Below are positions 48,628 to 58,600 of a stretch of DNA of 64,000 nt, piece after piece. Origin of the DNA: an uncultured Christensenella sp. (lineage in GTDB: Bacteria > Bacillota > Clostridia > Christensenellales > Borkfalkiaceae); the NCBI GenBank assembly GCA_910579705.1, contig CAJTUI010000010.1:11747-75746 (forward strand), given 5' to 3'. A program made the translations under genes and the position numbers. The notes below the pieces were generated by a model. It was not told the origin of the DNA. It did not search any database and saw nothing but the letters and a program-made list of their open reading frames with translations. Positions within the stretch are counted from its first letter, which is position 1. Every line of letters begins with the position of its first letter.

Positions 48628-50383
48628 CTTCGTCACCTCCCTTCATCTGGGACTCGTATACTTCCCTGTAAATGGCGTTGCCTTTAAGAAGTTGTTCGTG
48701 CGTGCCTTGCCCGACTATTCTGCCCTCGTCCATAACAAGTATCTTATCGGCGTCCTGTACGGAGGCAATCCTCTGCGCGATAATTATTTTCGTGGTGTCA
48801 GGCGCGTATTTTCTCAACGATTCGCGGATAAGCGCGTCGGTCTTCGTATCTACTGCGGAAGTAGAATCGTCGAAAATTATAACCGCAGGTTTTTTGAGCA
48901 TAGCGCGCGCAATACATAGGCGCTGTTTCTGTCCGCCCGAAACGTTCACGCCGCCCTGACCCAAATCATAATTGAACCCGTCGGGCAACGCGTCGATAAA
49001 CTCTTCCGCGCAGGCCTGCCGCGCCGCAAAACGGAGTTCTTCGTCGGTAGCGTTCTCGTCGCCCCAGCGCAGGTTTTCCGCAATCGAGCCCGAAAACAGC
49101 ACGTTTTTCTGCAAAACCATAGCTACCTTGTTGCGCAACGTATCGAGGTTATAATTTTTAACGTTCACCCCGCCGACCCTGACCTCGCCGCCCGTGGTAT
49201 CGTACAGCCTAGGGATAAGCGAAACGAGCGAGGTTTTACCAGACCCCGTCGCGCCGATAATGCCCACCGTTTCGCCAGCGGCAATTTTCAGGTTTATGCC
49301 GTCGAGTATTTTAACGTCGCTTTTACCGGAATATGCGAACTGCACGTTTTCAAACTCGACGCTGCCGTCTTTGATTTCAAACACGGGGTTTTCGGGCTTG
49401 GGAAGAGTGGTTTTTTCGTTGAGCACTTCGCATATTCTGTCCATACTGCCTTTGGACAGGGATATAAAGTTAAGGCACATTGCAACCATCATAACACCCG
49501 AAAGTATCTGCATTGCATATGTAATAAGCGTTTGAAGATTGGAAGGGCCGACCGCGCCCGCGATATTGCCCACAGACATATTGGAGCCGACAAGCAAGAT
49601 AGTTATTATCGTAGCAAACATCGAGAACGTTACGCAGGGCATCATAAACGTGAGTATCTTTTCCGCCTTTACAGAATAACGGTATACGTCCTCTGTGGCG
49701 CTTTGCATCTTGCTTATTTCCCTGTCCTCACGCACGTACGACTTAACAACGCGGATCGCCGTCAAATCTTCCTGAACCACCGAGTTCAGTTTGTCGTATT
49801 TTTTAAACATCTGTCTGAAATGCGGCACTACCTTAAACATACAAATGAATATCACTATTCCCAGAAATATAGCCGCCGCAATGAATATGCCCGCCATTGT
49901 CGGCTCAATCAGACAGGTCATAATTACCGACGCGACGAAAAGAACGGGCGCGCGCACAAGCATTCTTATACACATTTGGTATGCGTTCTGAACGTTTGTA
50001 ACGTCCGTTGTTATTCTGGTTATTAAGCTTGCGGTCGAATAGTTGTCGATATTTGCGAACGAGAAAGATTGCAGATTGTCGTACATATCCTCTCTCAGAT
50101 TATGCGCAAAACCGCAGGACGCCACGGCCGCAAGCCGCCCGCCCAGAACGCCGCAGATAAGCGCAAACAGCGCGCAGACAACCATCAGCACCGAGCAGAT
50201 TATTATCGTATTAGTATTGACCGCATAAAGCGGATTTCTCGATAAATTTTCAAGCTCGCGTATTATAAAAGTAAGCAGAAACGGAATTACTATTTCCATC
50301 GCCGCCTCGCCCACCATTACAAGCGGACATAATATTGACGCCCTTTTATATTCTCTTACGCTTTTTAAAAGTGATTTAATCAT
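48617..50383 (-). CDS. ABC exporter subunit, degenerate ATPase site
   Basis: The 588-residue half-transporter has six transmembrane helices and an ATPase domain with Walker A GATGSGKTSL and signature NVSGGQKQR. After Walker B the catalytic Glu is replaced by Asp (VIIFDDSTSAVD), the hallmark of one subunit in asymmetric heterodimeric exporters such as BmrCD and TM287/288. Its start overlaps the MarR gene by four bases (ATGA). Confidence 0.94.
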   Translation of the reverse strand: MIKSLLKSVREYKRASILCPLVMVGEAAMEIVIPFLLTFIIRELENLSRNPLYAVNTNTIIICSVLMVVCALFALICGVLGGRLAAVASCGFAHNLREDMYDNLQSFSFANIDNYSTASLITRITTDVTNVQNAYQMCIRMLVRAPVLFVASVIMTCLIEPTMAGIFIAAAIFLGIVIFICMFKVVPHFRQMFKKYDKLNSVVQEDLTAIRVVKSYVREDREISKMQSATEDVYRYSVKAEKILTFMMPCVTFSMFATIITILLVGSNMSVGNIAGAVGPSNLQTLITYAMQILSGVMMVAMCLNFISLSKGSMDRICEVLNEKTTLPKPENPVFEIKDGSVEFENVQFAYSGKSDVKILDGINLKIAAGETVGIIGATGSGKTSLVSLIPRLYDTTGGEVRVGGVNVKNYNLDTLRNKVAMVLQKNVLFSGSIAENLRWGDENATDEELRFAARQACAEEFIDALPDGFNYDLGQGGVNVSGGQKQRLCIARAMLKKPAVIIFDDSTSAVDTKTDALIRESLRKYAPDTTKIIIAQRIASVQDADKILVMDEGRIVGQGTHEQLLKGNAIYREVYESQMKGGDEDER

Positions 50384-50826
50384 TGATTCTCCTTTTCCGC
50401 GGGAATTTCGGCGATTATCTTTTTCAGCAGGTTTTTAAACGTTTCCTGCTCTTCCTCGCTAAGCGCCGACTGTATAAGTCCGTCGCATTTGTCCATCAAA
50501 AGCTTGTTTTCTTCGCATATGGACTTGCCCTTTTCCGTTAAAGTAACGTATTTAGTACGTGCGTCGCTTGCGGCGCACGAGCGGTTTATAAAACCGCTGT
50601 TTTGCAACCCGCTCAAAAGCGATGATACCGACGACGGCCTTAAATTAACGTGCCTTTCTATATCTCTCTGACACACTTTCTCGTCGTTTTTGTTTTTCAC
50701 GTACGTAAACATCAGCGCGTTAAGCTGTATGGGAGTAATGCCGTAGTCCGCAAAAATGTAGTTGTTTTCCCTGCTCATCTGCCTGTGCAGATAGCACACC
50801 AACCCGAAAAGCCTTTTGTTTTCCAT
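50380..50826 (-). CDS. MarR-family transcriptional regulator
   Basis: The 148-residue protein has the MarR winged helix: ITPIQLNALMFTYVKN, KVCQRDIERHVNLRPSSVSSLLSGLQNSGFINR, followed by the wing SDARTKYVTLTEKG. As first gene of the operon with two ABC exporter subunits it most probably represses them and itself, released by an exported compound. The ATG is preceded by AAGGATATTTCCAA, a moderate site. Confidence 0.94.
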   Translation of the reverse strand: MENKRLFGLVCYLHRQMSRENNYIFADYGITPIQLNALMFTYVKNKNDEKVCQRDIERHVNLRPSSVSSLLSGLQNSGFINRSCAASDARTKYVTLTEKGKSICEENKLLMDKCDGLIQSALSEEEQETFKNLLKKIIAEIPAEKENQ

Positions 50827-50847
50827 TTGGAAATATCCTTAAAAAAA

Positions 50848-50880
50848 TACTTCGATTTCTAACTGTTTGAAATCGAAGTA
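50848..50880. promoter_or_regulatory. Probable MarR operator (12-bp inverted repeat)
   Basis: TACTTCGATTTC and GAAATCGAAGTA flank a 9-base spacer. The repeat starts right after the -10 hexamer and covers the expected transcription start, where a bound repressor would block the promoter. Confidence 0.75.
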
Positions 50881-50909
50881 ATTATACTTTAATAAAAAAT
50901 TAATGTCAA
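50881..50909 (-). promoter_or_regulatory. Consensus SigA promoter of the MarR-ABC operon
   Basis: TTGACA (50904-50909), 17-base spacer, TATAAT (50881-50886): both hexamers match consensus fully. Confidence 0.9.
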
Positions 50910-50989
50910 GACATAAAAAATTTTTAAAAAAATCAAATTTTAATTGTCAGTTTTTAACATAAAACGCGCAAATTTTATCGCAAAAAAAT

Positions 50990-51015
50990 AAAGCCGCCCG
51001 TGAAAGGGCGGCTTT
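50990..51015 (-). terminator. Intrinsic terminator after the L15-like protein gene
   Basis: Stem AAAGCCGCCC/GGGCGGCTTT with a 6-base loop, then T-rich sequence on the minus strand. Confidence 0.85.
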
Positions 51016-51028
51016 AAATTTAAGTTTT

Positions 51029-52669
51029 TCAATCGGAATATTTTCTCCGTATCGCTCTTCCGCCGGTCAGGATTATCATTTTAACGGCGACCAGAGAAAA
51101 GTCGTCCGCTTCGACAATCAACGGTTTATTGAGCGAGCCTTTGGCAAGGATTTTAACCTCTCCAACGTCTTTACCGATTAACTTCTTTTCGCGCAAGGAG
51201 TCTATATCCACGCGTTCTCCCGCCTCGAAATGTTTGGACAGCGAACCGATATTGACTATCGCGCTTTTCTTATATTTTCTTACGGGCTTTTTAACAATCT
51301 CTTCTTCAACGAGGTTTTCCGCCTCTTCGTCGGTCATTTTGACCGAAACGTCCTCGGCGGATATTCCCGCCTCTTCCTCGGAAGTTTCTTCGATTTCTTC
51401 TACGGGAGTTTCTATAACTTCTTCGGACGTTTCTTCCGCTAGGTTTTCAATAACCTCTTGCACGGGTGCGGCCTCCTCAGTTTCTTCCGCAGGTGTTTCA
51501 ACGACTTCTTCGGTCACTTCTTCCACAGGAACTTCTTCGGGCGTTTCTTCCGCTAAGTTTTCAACAACCTCTTCGGTTGCCTCTTCCGCGTGAGTTTCTT
51601 CAACTTCCTCGACGGATTCAACAGGCGTTTCGATAATCTCCTGTACGGGTGTCTCGACCTCTTCCGACGGTGCAACAGCACTGTCGGCCGCGACCTCTTC
51701 GGCAACTTCCCTTATTACGGCGCTGTCGCCGACAACTTTTATATGTCCGTCTTCAATCAACTCTTCCGTGGTCCGATAGGGCAAGCGGTAATCCGCCTGA
51801 GCGTAATTTTCGTCGCGCGAAAGTCCGAGTTCCGCCATAAGCATATCGATAATCTCTTTGGCGTATTTAACTCTTCTGTCGTTGATTATACGATACATAC
51901 AAGGCTGTTTGCTTTTGGGACTGCGCACGGATAAATCGATAACCTTGTATTTCGTTTCGTTAAATCTGGCGGGGTCTGTCGCAAGGCACAGACAAAGCGA
52001 CTTGCCGCGCACCGTAAAACAGGCGAAAGTGTTTCTTCCCGTACGGAAAGATTCGCGTTTCCAGCTGATACGGTTTTTAACGCCTTTAAATGAAAGTAAG
52101 TAGTTTTTAAGCTGACTGTAACGTTCTTTGTTTTCATCGGACGCCTGCGTTACTCTTGCGGTAAAACTGCGGTTATAACGCATTACAATTCCGTTTATAA
52201 CAACCTCTTCTACAATCTCTTTTGTTTCGTCCTCTTCTTCGAGTTCGGAAACGGCAAGCTCCTCTTCGTCATCGTCCTCGTCGCACCCGCAATCCACGTC
52301 GGCAAGCTCCTCGCTTACTCTGGGAATTTCCTCGGGCTCTTCAACGAGCTCGGGCTCAGAAACGGGCTCGACCGTCTGCTCTTCAACCGCCGCGGCAGGT
52401 TGGACGACCTGTTGCGGCGCGGCGAAAAACGACTGAACGGCGGGCTGCTCGTCAACCGTTATTTCGCCCGAACGCATCTGCTCCAACTGTTGCATAAGAA
52501 TTTCTCGCTGTTGTTGCAGCATTAAATCGAAAAGTTTTCTTTCGCCGCGCTTATTGAAAATATGCGCAAGCACTATGTTGAGAACTATCAGAACCACCCC
52601 GACGACGGCGACCGTAATAATAATCGCCGTCTGGGAAGGAGTAAAGAAAGATACAAGTAAATTATTCAT
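51029..52669 (-). CDS. Membrane-anchored acidic-repeat protein with ribosomal-L15-like C-terminus
   Basis: This 546-residue protein has an N-terminal transmembrane helix (13-36) and a Gln-rich coiled stretch (50-66), then an acidic linker. A basic domain follows (about 163-285: SQLKNYLLSFKGVKNRISWK, YRIINDRRVKYAKEIIDML), then a Glu/Val/Thr/Pro repeat (about 325-460). The last 79 residues (468-546: VNIGSLSKHFEAGERVDIDS, VKILAKGSLNKPLIVEADDF, LTGGRAI) closely resemble the C-terminal half of ribosomal protein L15. With no signal-peptide cleavage site, most of it is probably cytoplasmic. Its start overlaps the stop of the giant surface-protein gene by 8 bases, so the two are made together. Function unknown; it could link the envelope protein to ribosomes or RNA. 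Confidence 0.85.
   Translation of the reverse strand: MNNLLVSFFTPSQTAIIITVAVVGVVLIVLNIVLAHIFNKRGERKLFDLMLQQQREILMQQLEQMRSGEITVDEQPAVQSFFAAPQQVVQPAAAVEEQTVEPVSEPELVEEPEEIPRVSEELADVDCGCDEDDDEEELAVSELEEEDETKEIVEEVVINGIVMRYNRSFTARVTQASDENKERYSQLKNYLLSFKGVKNRISWKRESFRTGRNTFACFTVRGKSLCLCLATDPARFNETKYKVIDLSVRSPKSKQPCMYRIINDRRVKYAKEIIDMLMAELGLSRDENYAQADYRLPYRTTEELIEDGHIKVVGDSAVIREVAEEVAADSAVAPSEEVETPVQEIIETPVESVEEVEETHAEEATEEVVENLAEETPEEVPVEEVTEEVVETPAEETEEAAPVQEVIENLAEETSEEVIETPVEEIEETSEEEAGISAEDVSVKMTDEEAENLVEEEIVKKPVRKYKKSAIVNIGSLSKHFEAGERVDIDSLREKKLIGKDVGEVKILAKGSLNKPLIVEADDFSLVAVKMIILTGGRAIRRKYSD
51290..51697 (-). repeat. Degenerate coding repeat (Glu/Val/Thr/Pro-rich)
   Basis: Units reading approximately EEVVETPAEETEE and ENLAEETSEEV recur throughout this stretch with small changes, also visible as repeated ctcttc/acttcttc DNA. 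Such tracts often vary in copy number and form extended, flexible, highly acidic segments. Confidence 0.8.
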
Positions 52670-55600
52670 TTTCGCCGTCCTCCTTGTGCTCCTCTTCGGT
52701 TTTGGGTTTTTCTTCCGTCTGTTCTTTGTTTACCTCTTCGGAATTGTTTTCCGCCGTTTCGGCAGGATTAGCCGCGGAAATTTCCGAAAGCGCCTGAGCC
52801 GCCGCCGCGGCCTGTAACGCCTCCGAACGTTTCTTGCGTCTGTGGAGTAGATACTGAGCGCCGATAGCAATCGCCGCAACGCCGACGCCGACGCCGAGCA
52901 CGCTGATTACTATTACGAACACCGTATCCCAACCGACGACAATCCAGTCGAATGTTATGTCTTCCACCGACCCGTCGGCCCACTCGTAGTTCAAGGTATC
53001 TTTAATCGAAACCGTTACCTCGAACGCGCCGCCGTAGCTTGTGCGGTTACCAGAAATATCCATAGTGCTTTCGTCGAACCCAACGGGAATAAACGTAAGC
53101 GTTCTGCCGTTGACCATAAACATACTCGTGTTCATAGTAGGCTTTTCAATCTTTTTACGGTTAACCACCCATTCGAGCACTGCATCCTCGTCCTTGGTTT
53201 CCGTCCACTCGTAATTGTCGGGATTGTTGAGAACGAACCTAACCGTGTACTTGCCCGCATTGAGCGCGAACACCGCTATATTATTGCCCGAAGACATTTC
53301 GCCCTCGTAAACGATACGCATAACCGCAGAATCGAAACCAGTCACCGCGGCTTGCAGACGCGCGCCGCTGTAAGTCAGATTCTGGTTTTCGCCCTCGTTC
53401 ACAAATACGAGCTGAGGCGCGTTAACCGCAAGTTTTGCAATTTCAAACGATACCGCGTCGCTTGTTACCGCATTGTAATTGTCCGACTGCGGCACGGTTA
53501 CTTTCACCCAGTACGTTCCGGCCGACGTGGGCACGGTAGCCGTATAAGTTCCGTTTTCTTCGCCCGAATACGTATAAACATAATCGTCTGAAACGCCGAA
53601 CCTTGTCTTAGTTACGGGCAGATTGTTCTGTTGTCCGTAAGTCCAGTTCTCGATAGTTACGTCCTGCGTAAAGGCGTTGTCGCCCTTTACGATTTCGAAC
53701 GCAAGGTTATACGCCGCACCGTCCGCAGACGTCCACCTGTTATTGGCGTAGTCTTTGAGCGTAAGCGTTACCGTGTAATTTCCTACGTTCCTGACCGCAA
53801 CCTCCTCTACCGTGTATATTCCGTTATAAGCGCTATCCGAAATAACGGGGCTTATATCGTTACCCGTGTACTTCTGCGCCGCAGCGGAAATAAGACTTTC
53901 GTCTATAACTCTCTTTGCAATCACAAACGTTACGCTGGGAGTGCCGAGATGCGTCACAAGCGAGAAGTTTCTGCTGTTTGAGGCAACCGCCGTCGCGTAA
54001 TACGTTCCCGCGAGCGAAGGAATAACCTGCGAAGGCGCAACCGTAGTTCCGTCGTTCGCCCGACCCCAGTAATTGAAGCTGAACGTGGGCGCAAGTTCTT
54101 TGAAGGTTTCCCTTATATCTACGCCGTCCTCTCCGTTCACTGCATATATACCCGTAAGCGTTGCGGGAGTAGTTTCGCCGAGATATACTCCGCCGCCCGC
54201 CTCTACGGTGATATAAATTTCAAGCGGATTTACGGTATAAATACCAAAGCCCTGAATATTAACGTTATAGTTCTCGCTTTCCGTATAACCTTCGGCATAT
54301 ACCCTGTAAGCCCAAACGTCGTTGAACTCGTATTCGAGGTCCGCCTTGTCGATTACGGGCGTGATATTAAGCGCGCTTAAATCGTCGCCTCCGACAAGCG
54401 GAGTTCTGGGCGATACCGTTATGCTGATATTGCCGAGGTCTATGAGCTGGCCGTAATACGATTCTGCGTCGCCGAGCGTTACGTCAACGTCGCGTTTATG
54501 AACGTTGAACGCGCCCGAAACAGCCGTGATAAAGTAGTTGTCGGCCGCCATTCCCGAAACAGTTCCGTCTACGTTGTCGAGAATTATACCGTACTCGCCC
54601 GCATTGAGCTTGCCGTAATCCTCCGTAAGCGCATAATTTACGCCGTCCACCTTAACGTTGCGCTCGTCGTCGCCGAGAACGAAACCTTCGAAGGTATAAC
54701 CGAAACTGCAAGCGTCGGAACCGAACGTGTCGCCGTAAACCATATCGCCGTGCGCCGTAACTTTGAGTTCGGCCTTGGCGATTGTGATTTTACCCGCCTC
54801 CGAACGTGCCGCCGCGAAGTTTTTGGTATCTCCGCCTACGGCCACAATCCAGTATTCTCCCGCGTTGACGGGTATATCCTTAGTCCACAGCGAGGAGCTT
54901 TCCGAAGGCGCCGCACTGCCCGTGCGGGGCGCAAACAGATATGTGATTTCTGCGCCGTATTTGTCGGACGCGGAATATTCAAGTAATCCGCCGTACGTTA
55001 CTGCCTCTTCGGGAACGGTTACGGTTACTTTGTTGTCGTAGGTCTTTACAATCGACCATACCAGTACGACAGCTCCGTTCTGTGTTTGCGTTCCGTCCTC
55101 CCAGACGTAGTTGGTATAACCCTCGGGGTTTTTGAGAACGAACAATATCGTGTAATCGGCGACGTCGGTCGCAAGCAACGTGATGACGCTGCCGTCGATG
55201 TCCGCCTGACCCGAATACCTGTAATCAAACATATCGGAGTTGTAATTTTCGATTATTGCGGAAATAAGCTCGCCCTTATAGGTGCTTTCGAACTCCGACT
55301 GCGAGTTTCCGAATACGGGCGCGGTTACCTTTTTGGAATTAATTCTGAACAGGTAATATGCGTCCGCCGAGGACAGCTGGGCGTTGCCCCTGTAATGCGC
55401 CCACAGAATGTAGTAGCCTGCGTTCTGCGGAATTACCGACCTGAACCCGCCCGTGGGGACAATAGAAAGCTCGTCGCCGCTAAGCATATGCGACAGCGTC
55501 CCCTCCGCTATGTCGGAAACTTCGACGTACTTGTACTCTATTTCAACGTTTACCATCTCGATACTCAGGCGGGTTTCGGGCTCGCTTTCGCGCGAACCGT

Positions 55601-58600
55601 ACGTCCAGTCGGCGATAAACAGGTTTTCGATTGAAACGCCGTTTGCCGCCACGCTAAACACAAGCGTTACGTTGACGATGTCCTCGCCCCAGCTGTAATT
55701 GTTCGCCGCGTTGGAATTGAGTTCGATTATTATGTAGTAATCGCCTATATTATAGATGTTTACGGTAAGCTTTTTAATCTCGCCGTAGGTGTAACTGTTA
55801 TTGCCCTGACCGTTGAATTCGATATTCTCGATATCGTCGCCCAGACGGCGCTGGAAGGAATTTACAACCATCAACTGGCTGAGATATCCCTCTATTGTGT
55901 TCACTTCGAGTTCGGGCTGACCCGCCTCGAAACTCAGGCCGCTGTTTTTCGACCACATAAGGCCCGTTATAAGTTTCTTGTCTACGTTGAACGAGAACTC
56001 GGTTTCGTATACGTTGCCGCCGTCCGTTACAATAACGTAATCGCCGTTTTCGGGCAGAGTAACCCTGACCTTGTAATTACCGGCTTTAACGGGCGCGGTG
56101 GCGCTGTTTTTCAGTTCATACTCGTTATCGAAACCTCTTCCCGTATAGAATCTTGAAATGTAATTGTTGGGCGCAGGCGCAAGCGCGTCTTTATCGTAAG
56201 AAATATCTCCGTCGAAACCGTTATAGACTATGTTTCCGTAAATATCTTCCGTGCCCGTGTAGTAAACACCGGGATTGTTAATGCCGCAATTCACACCGTC
56301 TTTGAAAGTAATCTGGGCGTTGTGCTCGATACCTGAAATACCCCAGTTATAATTTTCGAGGTCGGTATACACGCGGTCCTCGGTAGAGGCCGTTACGGGA
56401 CGGGGTATTACGTTCATAGTCGCGGTAAGCCAGCCCGTAACGTTATAGTTTCCGAACGTAAGGCCTTTTACCGAAACGCGGTAAGCCTCGCCCGAGTGGC
56501 TCTTCCAAGGCGAATATACGTACGAGGACGTTCCGCTGCCGACTATAAGGTTAGCCGTGTATGAAAGCGTGCCTTTGACAAGTTCGGGATAGTCCGCCGT
56601 GTTTACGATATTGTAGCTGAATTCGTTTTCGCCCTTATCCCTGTCGACAAGACCGATATAGCGCACGCCGTAATAAGGCGCGGACAAGTTACCGTAAAGA
56701 ATATCGAAAACGGTGTCGGTAGTATCTTTCTTCACTACCTGTATCTGAATATCCTTCGGCCTTATGTTGAATACGGGGCGCTTTTCGGCAGGCGTATCCG
56801 TGCCGAGTTCTTCATTATCGGAATTAACGAAAGTTACGCGATAGTTCGTATTACTTCTCGACTGGCTGATATACATAGGATAGTTATCCGCGTTAATACA
56901 GTTGTCGTCAATCCGCAAAGCAATGCGCGCAGCCGTAATTATCGTTGCAAGATAGTCCTTTGTATCGCCATACCAGCCGCCGTCGGGCGTAAGGAACCCG
57001 TTGAGATTGTTTTCGAGGTCGGGCTGTCTTGCGTTGCCGTCATATTCAACGCTCGCCCACGAGGTTGCGGTGTTGGATATATACCCGTTCAGAACGACGG
57101 TTATATTACGCTGTAATACAGTAAGCCTGCCGTAATCGAAATTGGCGCCTTCCGTCACTATATTGTAGTTGAGCGACTGAATGCTTGCCGCCTCGGGAAT
57201 GATGTTAAACCCTTCGCCGCCCGCCGCCGCAGACTGTGACGAGGCCGAGCTGTACTGCTTACCGTCCGAAGACTTGGTTACAAACGTAACGCCCGCGCAA
57301 TCGAAGTACTTGACGCCCTTCTCCACTGCGTTTTCTATGTCCGCAAGGTCAAGCCACTGCTGTTTAAGACTGAACCCAGTGAACCGTCCCGCATCTACCG
57401 AGTCCGCGTTAAGAGGCGAACCATATTCCACGTCCGCGGCGTTAGCAGTAACGCCCAGCGAATAGCGGTTAATATTGAGAGTAAATTTGATAACCTTAAT
57501 TCCGTTTTCGGTTGTTATATCGCCGCCGTCTATACCCGCGTACGAATAGTTGAGCATATCGCCGTTGAGTTTAAGCGTAACAGAATAACTGCCCGCGTTC
57601 TTTGCGGTAAGCGTAAACACGTTGCCGCTCATTGTCGCGGCGGAAGTGTTTTTGAGATTGACGGAATTAAACATAGGGTGCGTTCCGCCAAGCTTGTCGG
57701 CCGTAAACGCTACGTCTATTCCGACCACCTCTTCGCCGATAAGTCTGGTAAATTCGTATACAAGCGTATGAGTTTTGTCGGTATCGTTGTGCTTATAGGT
57801 CTGCTCATAGCTTTCAAGCCCGCCCGAGGATACGCCGTTCACCGTTACCCTTCTGCCCAAATTCTGCGGGGTAATGGCAAGGATATTGTCCTGACTTCTG
57901 GAATAAGTGAAGTTGGTATCGTCGATTTCATAGTAGTAAGCGTGCTCGCCCACGTCCTTTACGTAATCGAGCGTGAACGCGCCATTATCGTCCTGATACT
58001 TAGCCGTGATAGTCAGGCTGTCGTACTTGCCGGGTTCGCTTTCGGGATTTCTGGGCGTAGTGACGTAGCCCTTATATTTACCGTCGTAAATATGCGAGCC
58101 TTCGGGTTCGCGCTGGCTTTCGCTGTAACGCACGAACTTTTCGCCGTCCCACCAGGACATATATCCGGGATTTATGCTGAGGTATGCGGGAAGAATCGAA
58201 TACGTGCCCGCGCAGGAATTGCCGCCGCTTAACGAGCTTATGTCGCCGATTACGAGTTCGGAATCGAGCGTGCCGAAATATTCGACCGCGCTGTCGTAAT
58301 ATCCTATATTCTTACCGTACTCTTCGTCTGCCTTGTCAGCCGCGGTTTTATTGAAACTGCCGTTTACGGAAATTTCGTAATTGGCCCTGTGTCCCTTGTC
58401 CGTAAACATTACAAACACGGGATAAACGCCTACGTCTTTCGTCTGGGTTTCATCTCTGGCGTTCGTTACGAGCGTTATGACCTCGCCGTCGCCGCCGAAG
58501 AACGAGCCTTCCAGAGTTTCGAACTCCAACGCCTTGTAACCGTACTCGGTTTCCTTCTCCGCGCTCGTTCCCGACGCCGCGTTGAAGTCGTAAAGACTGG

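Noticed and set aside
51290..51697. Repeated short units suggesting a CRISPR array
   Set aside because: Units are degenerate, contiguous, in frame and coding; there are no unique spacers and no cas genes.
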